Below are positions 7,081 through 12,734 of a stretch of DNA of 17,454 nucleotides, one piece after another (positions within the stretch are counted from its first letter, which is position 1; every line of letters starts with the position of its first letter). Location of the stretch: positions 1-17,454 of the forward strand of contig JAKSRN010000012.1 of the NCBI GenBank assembly GCA_024403585.1. The letters run 5' to 3'. The stretch is from Lachnospiraceae bacterium. Its GTDB lineage: Bacteria > Bacillota > Clostridia > Lachnospirales > Lachnospiraceae. The position numbers and the translations under genes are program-made. The notes beneath the pieces were generated by a model, which saw only the letters and a list, made by a program, of their open reading frames with translations, was not told the DNA's origin and ran no database searches.

Positions 7081-7617
7081 TTAAACCAGCTCAATCAGTA
7101 CTTCCATAGCTGCATCACCTTTACGTGGTCCGATCTTTACGATACGTGTGTAACCACCGTTACGGTCAGCATATTTTGGAGCGATCTCATCGAACATTTT
7201 AGCTACCATATCAACTTCTTTAGTGTTTTTCTTTTTACCTTTGTTAGAAGCTGGAACCTCTGTTACAGGGTAGAAAACTTTCAGCATCTGATGACGAGCA
7301 TGCAGTCTGGAAGGAGCATCTTTTTTGATCTCTTTCTGTACTTCCTCGTATACAGTTACTTTCTTGCCATCTTTCACTTCTTTAACGCGTTTTCCTTCAG
7401 CATCTTTTTTAGCAACTTTAGCTGTTACAGTAACAGTCTCAAAGTTGTCTTTCTCACGTACAGCCATAGCGATCATGCTCTCAGCGATCTTGCGGATCTC
7501 TTTAGCTTTTGTCTCTGTTGTACGGATAGATCCGTGGTAAAGAAGGTTTGTAACCTGGTTTCTAAGCAGAGCTTTTCTCTGTCCGGAAGTTCTTCCTAAT
7601 TTTCTGTATTTAGCCAT
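7081..7617 (-). CDS. rplQ: 50S ribosomal protein L17, with lineage insertion
   Basis: Large-subunit protein located near the peptide exit tunnel. The N-terminal domain (MAKYRKLGRTSGQRKALLRN, then TTETKAKEIRKIAE) and the C-terminal signature (FDEIAPKYADRNGGYTRIVKIGPRKGD) match L17. At 178 residues it is longer than the usual 115-130. The excess is a charged, lysine-rich insertion at about residues 61-101 and a smaller Lys/Asn stretch at about 121-136. The start is ATG 7615-7617, since a GGAGG site lies 9 nt upstream; an upstream extension has no homology to L17. Last gene of the rpmJ-rpsM-rpsK-rpsD-rpoA-rplQ unit, the usual Firmicutes order. Confidence 0.97.
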   Translation of the reverse strand: MAKYRKLGRTSGQRKALLRNQVTNLLYHGSIRTTETKAKEIRKIAESMIAMAVREKDNFETVTVTAKVAKKDAEGKRVKEVKDGKKVTVYEEVQKEIKKDAPSRLHARHQMLKVFYPVTEVPASNKGKKKNTKEVDMVAKMFDEIAPKYADRNGGYTRIVKIGPRKGDAAMEVLIELV

Positions 7618-7653
7618 TGTATATATCCTCCATTCGTGGGACAGAATCCACAT

Positions 7654-7737
7654 GCTTCTTTGGGCTTACTGGGACCCCGCCATATTAAATCCACTCAGGA
7701 ATGAAGCGCCACGCTTCTTTGGACTTACTGACACTCC
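7654..7737 (-). repeat. Imperfect tandem duplication in the rpoA-rplQ spacer
   Basis: Two 25-bp units at 7654-7678 and 7713-7737 share GCTTCTTTGG-CTTACTG and the flanking C-rich end, with 4 mismatches at 59-bp offset. They occupy most of the 144-bp gap between rpoA and rplQ. The right unit overlaps a hairpin with arms GAAGCG and CGCTTC (about 7704-7718). Confidence 0.7.
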
Positions 7738-7761
7738 ATCTGAGTTAATAATTAATTTGAA

Positions 7762-8724
7762 TTACTGCTCCTCACTTGGGCTAAGCTGAAGACCAAGCTC
7801 TTTCAGTTTTGCGAGTACCTCTTCGAGAGATTTACGTCCAAGGTTACGAACTTTCATCATATCGTCTGAAGTCTTGTTGCAGAGCTCCTCTACAGTGTTG
7901 ATTCCAGCACGTTTCAGACAGTTGTAAGAACGAACAGACAGCTCAAGCTCATCGATGTTCATCTCAAGAACTTTGCCCTTCTGATCATCCTGAACCTCGA
8001 TCATAACCTCTGCTGTTTTAGCATTCTCTGAAAGATCGATGAACAGTTTCAGATGCTCACTGAGTACTTTTGCAGCAAGGCTGACAGCCTCATCTGGATC
8101 AAGAGTACCTTTTGTGTAAACATCCAGTGTTAATTTATCGTAATCTGTAATCTGACCAACACGGGTGTTCTCTACAGTCAGATTTACACGCTCAACCGGT
8201 GTATAGATTGCATCAACTGCGATCATACCGATCGGAATATCGTCTGACTTGCCCTTGTCAGCGCTTACATATCCACGACCTTTTGTAATGGTCAGTTCCA
8301 TGTACAGTCTGCTGTCAGGACCACCGTTTAAGGTAGCGATCACCTGATCCGGATTCATGATCTCGATATCCGCATCAACCTGAATATCAGAAGCTTTTAC
8401 AACTCCTTCGCCCTCGAACTCAATGTAAGCAACTTTAGCTTCATTGGTCTCGCTGCTGTTCTTGATTGCAAGATTTTTCAGGTTCATGATGATCTCTGTT
8501 ACGTCTTCTTTCACTCCCGGAATGGAACTGAACTCATGAAGAACACCATCAATTTTTACCTGGCTTACAGCTGCGCCCGGCAGAGAAGAAAGCATGATTC
8601 GACGAAGAGAGTTACCCAGTGTAGTACCATAACCACGCTCCAGTGGCTCTACCACGAATCTACCATACTTCTTGTCTTCAGAAATTTCTGTGATCTCAAT
8701 TTTTGGTTTGTTAAAATCAAACAC
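7762..8724 (-). CDS. rpoA: DNA-directed RNA polymerase subunit alpha
   Basis: Alpha subunit: the N-terminal domain dimerises and assembles beta and beta', and the C-terminal domain contacts UP elements and activators. N-terminal hallmarks are VEPLERGYGTTLGNSLRRIMLSSLPG, HEFSSIPGVKEDVTEII and the EAVSLAAKVLSEHLKLF segment. The C-terminal helix-hairpin-helix domain follows an acidic linker: SVRSYNCLKRAGINTVEEL, then VRNLGRKSLEEVLAKL. Length 320, close to the usual 314. The start is GTG at 8722-8724 (FDFNKPKIE), with an AAGGAGG site 8 nt upstream. It lies 52 bp after rpsD and 144 bp before rplQ, in the standard order. Confidence 0.99.
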   Translation of the reverse strand: MFDFNKPKIEITEISEDKKYGRFVVEPLERGYGTTLGNSLRRIMLSSLPGAAVSQVKIDGVLHEFSSIPGVKEDVTEIIMNLKNLAIKNSSETNEAKVAYIEFEGEGVVKASDIQVDADIEIMNPDQVIATLNGGPDSRLYMELTITKGRGYVSADKGKSDDIPIGMIAVDAIYTPVERVNLTVENTRVGQITDYDKLTLDVYTKGTLDPDEAVSLAAKVLSEHLKLFIDLSENAKTAEVMIEVQDDQKGKVLEMNIDELELSVRSYNCLKRAGINTVEELCNKTSDDMMKVRNLGRKSLEEVLAKLKELGLQLSPSEEQ

Positions 8725-8776
8725 TCTATGCCCCTCCTTTTTGGGAAAAATGAAAACCGAGGGTTATCTAGTCAGA

Positions 8777-9370
8777 TTATTTAGAATACAGCTCGACGAT
8801 AAGCATCTCGTTAACTGGTACATCAATTACCTCACGAGAAGGAACCTCTTTAACAGTACCCTGCATTGTCTCCTGGTTAACATCTAACCACTCTGGAACA
8901 AGACGAGCACCTGTTACATCGAGGATATCTTTGTAACGCTGAGATCCTTTTTTGTTCTCTTTGATCTCGATTACATCACCAGCTTTAACCTGGTAAGATG
9001 GAATGTTAACAAGTTTGCCGTTTACGAGAACGTGTTTGTGATCAACGATCTGTCTAGCCTCTTTACGAGTTCTAGCGAATCCAAGACGGAAGATAACGTT
9101 GTCAAGACGAAGCTCAAGCATAGCCATCAGGTTAGCACCTGTCTGTCCAGCCATACGATCAGCTCTCTCGTAGTAGTTACGGAAAGGTTTCTCCAGAACG
9201 CCATAGATGAATTTAGCTTTCTGTTTCTCTCTCAGCTGAAGACCGTACTCAGAAATTTTTCTGCTTGCTCTTTTAAGCTGACGAGTGGATTTTTTGTCAA
9301 TTCCAAGATATACAGGATCCAGACCAAGGGATCTGCATCTTTTAAGAACCGGTGTTCTATTTACTGCCAT
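8777..9370 (-). CDS. rpsD: 30S ribosomal protein S4
   Basis: Primary 16S-binding assembly protein and, in several bacteria, an autoregulator of its own operon. The S4 RNA-binding domain is clear (LRLDNVIFRLGFARTRKEAR, then HVLVNGKLVNIPSYQVKAGDVIEI). The N-terminal region lacks the four-cysteine zinc site found in some S4 proteins, so this is the zinc-independent form. 197 residues. ATG at 9368-9370 with AGGAGG close upstream. Its place inside the alpha operon, together with the structured spacer before rpsM, makes it a candidate ligand for that RNA, by analogy with E. coli S4 only. Confidence 0.98.
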   Translation of the reverse strand: MAVNRTPVLKRCRSLGLDPVYLGIDKKSTRQLKRASRKISEYGLQLREKQKAKFIYGVLEKPFRNYYERADRMAGQTGANLMAMLELRLDNVIFRLGFARTRKEARQIVDHKHVLVNGKLVNIPSYQVKAGDVIEIKENKKGSQRYKDILDVTGARLVPEWLDVNQETMQGTVKEVPSREVIDVPVNEMLIVELYSK

Positions 9371-9391
9371 AATAATGACCTCCTGTTAAAA

Positions 9392-9784
9392 TTAGACTCT
9401 TCTACGTTTTGGTGGGCGGCATCCGTTGTGAGGAACTGGTGTTACATCACAGATGCTTGTTACTTCAAGGCCAGCAGCTGCCAGTGCACGGATTGCTGCC
9501 TCACGTCCTGAACCTGGTCCTTTAACGAATACTTCAACACTCTTAAGGCCATGGATTAATGCAGCCTTTGTAGCAGTCTCTGCAGCCATCTGAGCTGCGT
9601 AAGGAGTAGATTTTCTTGAACCTCTGAAGCCCAGGCCACCAGCGCTTGCCCAAGAAAGAGCATTACCCTCTGTATCAGTCAGAGTAACAATTGTATTGTT
9701 GAAAGAAGACTGAATGTGTGCCTGACCGCGTTCAACGTTTTTCTTAACACGACGTTTTGTCGTTTTCTTTGTAACTTTAGCCAT
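9392..9784 (-). CDS. rpsK: 30S ribosomal protein S11
   Basis: Small-subunit platform protein. The family signature is visible: AHIQSSFNNTIVTLTDTEGNALSWASAGGLGFRGSRKSTPYAAQ in part, GPGSGREAAIRALAAAGLEV, and the C-terminus DVTPVPHNGCRPPKRRRV. 130 residues, standard length. ATG at 9782-9784. The start is preceded by an A/T-rich stretch with a modest AGG-type site. It lies 96 bp after rpsM and 21 bp before rpsD. Confidence 0.98.
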   Translation of the reverse strand: MAKVTKKTTKRRVKKNVERGQAHIQSSFNNTIVTLTDTEGNALSWASAGGLGFRGSRKSTPYAAQMAAETATKAALIHGLKSVEVFVKGPGSGREAAIRALAAAGLEVTSICDVTPVPHNGCRPPKRRRV

Positions 9785-9839
9785 AAAAAAACTAACCTAC
9801 ACTTTCCAAATTATATGAATACTTAATCTTTTGTACTAT

Positions 9840-9876
9840 GATGATCCTGAGATCATCCAGTCTGCTATGCAGCAGA
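9840..9876 (-). other. Two tandem hairpins after rpsM
   Basis: GATGATC (9840-9846) pairs with GATCATC (9851-9857) across a 4-nt loop. TCTGCT (9861-9866) pairs with AGCAGA (9871-9876) across a 4-nt loop. Both stems are perfect and lie directly after the rpsM stop, in the 96-bp rpsM-rpsK spacer. No T-run follows, so they are not terminators. Possible RNA-stability or translation-control elements. Confidence 0.5.
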
Positions 9877-9880
9877 TCTA

Positions 9881-10249
9881 TTATTTCTTCTTGTTTGCAA
9901 CAGTTCTCTTTGGACCTTTGCGTGTTCTAGCATTAGTCTTTGTTTTCTGTCCACGAACAGGAAGTCCTTTTCTATGTCTGATTCCTCTGTAGCATCCGAT
10001 CTCCTGCAGACGTTTGATGTTCATTGCAACTTCACGTCTCAGATCACCCTCTACAAGCTGAGTCTCATCGATTACTGCAGCGATTTTCTTAACTTCATCG
10101 TCTGTCAGATCTCTTACACGTGTGTCAGGATTAACTCCTGCATCTTTAAGAATACGCATGGAAGATGTTCTTCCGATTCCGTAGATATAGGTCAGACCGA
10201 TCTCTACGCGTTTGTCTCTTGGTAAATCTACACCGCTAATACGAGCCAT
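9881..10249 (-). CDS. rpsM: 30S ribosomal protein S13
   Basis: Small-subunit head protein that contacts the large subunit and the P-site tRNA. Begins MARISGVDLPRDKRVEIGLTYIYGIG and ends in the typical basic tail with GIRHRKGLPVRGQKTKTNARTRKGP. 122 residues, standard. The start is ATG 10247-10249 because the family begins there and GGAGG lies about 10 nt upstream; a short in-frame extension to 10264 has no homology. It follows rpmJ after an unusually long 239-bp spacer that holds several hairpins (10291-10456). Confidence 0.98.
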   Translation of the reverse strand: MARISGVDLPRDKRVEIGLTYIYGIGRTSSMRILKDAGVNPDTRVRDLTDDEVKKIAAVIDETQLVEGDLRREVAMNIKRLQEIGCYRGIRHRKGLPVRGQKTKTNARTRKGPKRTVANKKK

Positions 10250-10290
10250 GTACTTTTCCTCCATTTACAAATTTAATATTTTCTCAATTG

Positions 10291-10456
10291 GGATGCCGGT
10301 ATGATGCATCCAGCCGCATTCTCAGCGACCTTTCTCTTTTCACGTCCGCTTCTGGACCGAAAGAGTATTAAGCAATATTATAAGGGATGTCACGCTCTGG
10401 CGTACATCCGCCGGAGGTTTCCTGACGCAGCCGGTCAGGTCTCACTTTATAATATT
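10291..10456 (-). ncRNA. Candidate structured leader RNA between rpmJ and rpsM
   Basis: In minus-strand order, a closing stem is formed by the perfect 10-bp inverted repeat at 10447-10456 and 10374-10383 (AATATTATAA and its complement). It encloses a 6-bp hairpin with CCTGAC/GTCAGG arms (10421-10439) and a 6+4-bp hairpin with GGATGT/ACATCC outer arms (10385-10409): a three-way junction. Two more hairpins follow before the rpsM ribosome binding site: 10334-10365 (CTCTTT/AAAGAG outside, GTCC/GGAC inside) and 10291-10311 (GGATGC/GCATCC). The position suggests cis-regulation of rpsM and the genes after it. I do not recognise it as a known motif. Confidence 0.6.
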
Positions 10457-10488
10457 AACAGTACATAAACATGGGGTTGTTTGACGGA

Positions 10489-10602
10489 TTAACCCTGACG
10501 CTGTTTATGTTTTGGATTCTCACAAATGATACGGATGCTTCCTTTTCTCTTGATAACCTTGCATTTCTCGCAGATCGGTTTAACAGATGATCTTACCTTC
10601 AT
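10489..10602 (-). CDS. rpmJ: 50S ribosomal protein L36 (zinc-ribbon form)
   Basis: 37-residue L36 beginning MKVRSSVKPICEKCK. The zinc ligands C11, C14, C27 and H32 are all present, so it is the zinc-binding type. ATG at 10600-10602 with an AGGAGG site 8 nt upstream. First gene of the alpha operon here. The usual upstream partner infA is absent; instead a 293-bp non-coding stretch holds a terminator and a copy of the intergenic repeat. No convincing promoter was found between the repeat and rpmJ. Confidence 0.97.
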   Translation of the reverse strand: MKVRSSVKPICEKCKVIKRKGSIRIICENPKHKQRQG

Positions 10603-10717
10603 TGTGAATCCTCCTTTCTTGAAACTGTGCCTCAATTTTACTGTTACCGTTGTTTGCTCTCTCATATCACTCGGATGGGTTAGTCCGGTGCGGTAATCTG
10701 CAACTAAAATTCCGCAC

Positions 10718-10796
10718 AACGAGCCGAAACGCGCTATGCGTGTTTCGCTCTTCGCGAATAGTCGCCAAATCCACACAAGCGTGCACTTGGCTCGTT
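10718..10796 (-). repeat. Interspersed structured intergenic repeat, copy 2
   Basis: Second copy of the element at 3581-3660, in the same orientation. The ends AACGAGCC (10718-10725) and GGCTCGTT (10789-10796) form a perfect 8-bp inverted repeat. The inner hairpin at 10764-10791 keeps its pairing despite changes: T-A in copy 1 is C-G here, and a G-C pair becomes a pair that is G.U in the minus-strand RNA. A second inner hairpin pairs CGAAACGCGC with GCGTGTTTCG. As in copy 1, a terminator hairpin with its T-run lies directly beyond the GGCTCGTT end. Confidence 0.8.
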
Positions 10797-10803
10797 ATTT
10801 TCG

Positions 10804-10834
10804 CGCAAAAATAGAGCGCACAAACGTACGCTCT
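10804..10834 (-). terminator. Terminator after the DUF951 gene
   Basis: In the minus-strand RNA a 9-bp stem (10826-10834 with 10813-10821, AGAGCG/CGCTCT core, one G.U) with a 4-nt loop is followed by ATTTTTGCG. It lies about 60 nt past the DUF951 stop and ends the sortase-DUF951 unit. Confidence 0.8.
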
Positions 10835-10895
10835 AAAGTATAGCACCAGTATTCCTGTTTTGCAAGTTTTTTCTACTGTTTTTTTTCAAGTACAA

Positions 10896-11084
10896 TCACT
10901 CACCCGGATGCTTCAGTTCCCGTGTATTTTTCTCCACCAGTTTCCTTGGAATCATGATCTGGTGTCCACATCCCATGCATTTCAAACGGAAGTCAATACC
11001 AACTCTCAGGATCTCCCATTCTGAGCAGCCGCACGGATGTGCTTTCTTCATACGTACAATGTCACCCACCTGATACACTGTCAT
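10896..11084 (-). CDS. DUF951 family protein
   Basis: Small protein of 62 residues starting MTVYQVGDIVRMKKAHPCGC. The pattern VGDIVRMKKxHPCG and the later CMGCGHQIMIPR are typical of DUF951, a conserved Firmicutes family of unknown function. The CGC and CxxC cysteine pairs could bind zinc. The start at 11082-11084 is supported by an AAAGGA site 7 nt upstream; a longer in-frame extension to 11135 does not resemble the family. It lies 117 bp after the sortase gene with no terminator between, so they are likely co-transcribed. Confidence 0.88.
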   Translation of the reverse strand: MTVYQVGDIVRMKKAHPCGCSEWEILRVGIDFRLKCMGCGHQIMIPRKLVEKNTRELKHPGE

Positions 11085-11201
11085 AATCCGTTTCCTTTCT
11101 TTACTCTGTCTCCCACACTTCTTGTCCGGGATCACCTACAGCTCTTCGCCTTCCCTGTTCTATCAGAAAAACGAACATGCAGCCAAAGGTCTCTCTGCAT
11201 C

Positions 11202-12032
11202 TCACGGTTCCTCGCTCCGGATCCCCTGCACTACCAGTCTGGCAGTGCCTTCTGCAGCTGCACAGGTAGATAAGGTTACCAGTCTGCAATCTGAGGAAAT
11301 TTCCGGCAGATTGTTGTTTTCAATAGATGCTATAGCCGAAACCTCATTCAAATAGGTAACGTATGCTTCATCCGGCTGTTCGAACACTGTATATGTATCA
11401 CTTCCGGCTTCCGTATAGCGTATATCCAGCATCTGGTATTTTTTATCTCCTTCCGGAGTCAGGATCCAGAATACAGGATTCTTCTTATAAAGATCATCCT
11501 GAAGGAGCAGCTTCAGTTTACCAAACATCGTTTGATTCTTCATACTGTGTCCGTAGATGATGGTATGCGGATCCTGGAAAGGATGTTGTATTTCTGCATC
11601 TATAAAGATACTTCCGGCAAAATTCTCTGTGCCTTCAAATGTTCTGTGCAGATACCAGTCATTATCTTCCCCCTGAACAACGGGATAGCTGAGGTCCAGA
11701 ACAGGGATGTAAAGCCAGCAGACAAGATCCGGGTTAATGATCTGAAGATTCCTGAAATCTACGGAAACAGGACATCTTTCCGCTTTCTTTTCCTTTGGCT
11801 TATCTGTATCGACTTCTTCACTCTCTGTTTCGGCCTCATTGTTTGGATCTTCAGGCACCTCTTCTTTTCGCTCTGTAGTATAGCTCTTCAGAAGATCATA
11901 TTCGTTTTCACTCTGCTTATAGTCCAGCGTGATGGTAATCAGTTTATAGAGGGATACTCCCATAATCAAAAGACAGATCAATATCAGAATGGGAAAAAGC
12001 AGATTTTTTCTCTTCGATCTCCGTCTATTCAT
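11202..12032 (-). CDS. Class B sortase
   Basis: Membrane-anchored cysteine transpeptidase that attaches secreted proteins carrying a C-terminal sorting signal to peptidoglycan. It has a basic N-terminus and one membrane segment (about residues 11-30), an acidic Glu-rich linker (about 55-85) and a sortase domain. Catalytic residues are present: His162 in IYGHSM, Cys257 in LSTC and Arg265 in ARLVVQG. The extended N-terminal part of the domain (FRNLQIINPDLVCWLYIP) points to class B. 276 residues. ATG at 12030-12032 with AAAGGAG 10 nt upstream. A perfect consensus promoter lies upstream. No substrate gene or pilin is next to it, so it is probably a stand-alone sortase with distant targets. Confidence 0.92.
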   Translation of the reverse strand: MNRRRSKRKNLLFPILILICLLIMGVSLYKLITITLDYKQSENEYDLLKSYTTERKEEVPEDPNNEAETESEEVDTDKPKEKKAERCPVSVDFRNLQIINPDLVCWLYIPVLDLSYPVVQGEDNDWYLHRTFEGTENFAGSIFIDAEIQHPFQDPHTIIYGHSMKNQTMFGKLKLLLQDDLYKKNPVFWILTPEGDKKYQMLDIRYTEAGSDTYTVFEQPDEAYVTYLNEVSAIASIENNNLPEISSDCRLVTLSTCAAAEGTARLVVQGIRSEEP

Positions 12033-12077
12033 AACTTACAGTCTCCTTTTAATCTCCTGTTTAGTCAGTTCATGAGA

Positions 12078-12106
12078 ATTATAATAACCCCTATCAGCTT
12101 TGTCAA
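12078..12106 (-). promoter_or_regulatory. Consensus sigma-A promoter for the sortase gene
   Basis: On the minus strand a perfect TTGACA (12101-12106) and perfect TATAAT (12078-12083) are separated by 17 bp. It is divergent from the niaR promoter, with the -35 boxes about 9 bp apart. Confidence 0.9.
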
Positions 12107-12115
12107 GCCAGATAC

Positions 12116-12145
12116 TTTACTGTAATACCTGTGTCGTGTTATGAT
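12116..12145 (+). promoter_or_regulatory. Promoter for the niaR-M20 operon
   Basis: TTTACT (12116-12121) and TATGAT (12140-12145) with an 18-bp spacer. The predicted start near 12152 falls inside the palindrome at 12148-12171. Confidence 0.55.
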
Positions 12146-12147
12146 AC

Positions 12148-12171
12148 TTACAGTTGATAAGACAGCTGTAA
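12148..12171 (+). promoter_or_regulatory. Palindromic operator candidate, probably autoregulation of niaR
   Basis: Arms TTACAGTTG (12148-12156) and CAGCTGTAA (12163-12171) match at 8 of 9 positions as an inverted repeat, with a 6-bp centre. It covers the predicted transcription start and the region just after the -10 box, where bound repressor would block transcription. That NiaR binds it is inferred from position. Confidence 0.6.
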
Positions 12172-12206
12172 AGCTAACTATATTTGGCAGGAGGTACAGA
12201 ATTTCA

Positions 12207-12731
12207 ATGGAACATAAACCAGAAGGAACAAAACGCAGAGAAACCCTGGTTTCTCTTCTGCAGAACGCAGAAAAACCATTGTCAGGAACCATGCTTTCCA
12301 AAAACCTGGGGGTAAGCCGTCAGGTTATTGTCCAGGACGTTGCATTATTACGTGCAGCAGATTTTGATATACTTTCAACTCCACGTGGCTATGTTCTCTA
12401 TCAAAAAGAACAGACCGTCTTCAGCCGCCGCTTTAAAGTAAAGCATTTTACAGAGGAGCTTGAAAACGAATTGAATCTGATTGTTGACCAGGGAGCTGAA
12501 GTTGTGGACGTCGTCATCGATCATCCGATCTATGGTGAGATTCATGGCAATCTTGGAATCAGCAGCCGACGTGAAGTACAGGCCTTCCTCCTGCGTGTCC
12601 AGAAGCAGAAAGGAATCCCTCTTCTTGAAATGTCCGGCGGCCTTCACTACCATACAGTTATCGCCGATCAGGAAGAAGTCCTGGATGAGATTGCAGAAGA
12701 ACTGAAAAAAGCCGGCTATCTCATGGAGTAA
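12207..12731 (+). CDS. niaR: NiaR-type transcriptional repressor (HTH + 3H domain)
   Basis: Predicted niacin-responsive repressor of NAD synthesis and niacin uptake genes. The N-terminal winged helix (about residues 8-65, with SGTMLSKNLGVSRQVIVQDVALLRA) is followed by the 3H small-molecule domain, whose conserved histidines are visible: H80 in FKVKHF, H106 in VIDHPIYGEIHG, and H147/H149 in GLHYHTV. Length of 174 residues matches NiaR/YrxA. The start is ATG 12207-12209, with AGGAGG at 12189-12194; an in-frame ATG at 12141 lies in the -10 region and is rejected. Followed after 3 bp by an M20 amidohydrolase gene, so the two form an operon. Ligand specificity (nicotinic acid) is inferred from the family. 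Confidence 0.88.
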   Translation: MEHKPEGTKRRETLVSLLQNAEKPLSGTMLSKNLGVSRQVIVQDVALLRAADFDILSTPRGYVLYQKEQTVFSRRFKVKHFTEELENELNLIVDQGAEVVDVVIDHPIYGEIHGNLGISSRREVQAFLLRVQKQKGIPLLEMSGGLHYHTVIADQEEVLDEIAEELKKAGYLME

Positions 12732-12734
12732 ATC

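Noticed and set aside
10603..10776. N-terminal extension of rpmJ to 95 residues
   Set aside because: The extension lies in the repeat and leader. L36 is a 37-residue protein whose ATG at 10600-10602 has a strong ribosome binding site.
10718..10796. Insertion sequence or CRISPR repeat
   Set aside because: Too short to encode a transposase, no target-site duplication visible, and only two distant copies without a spacer array.
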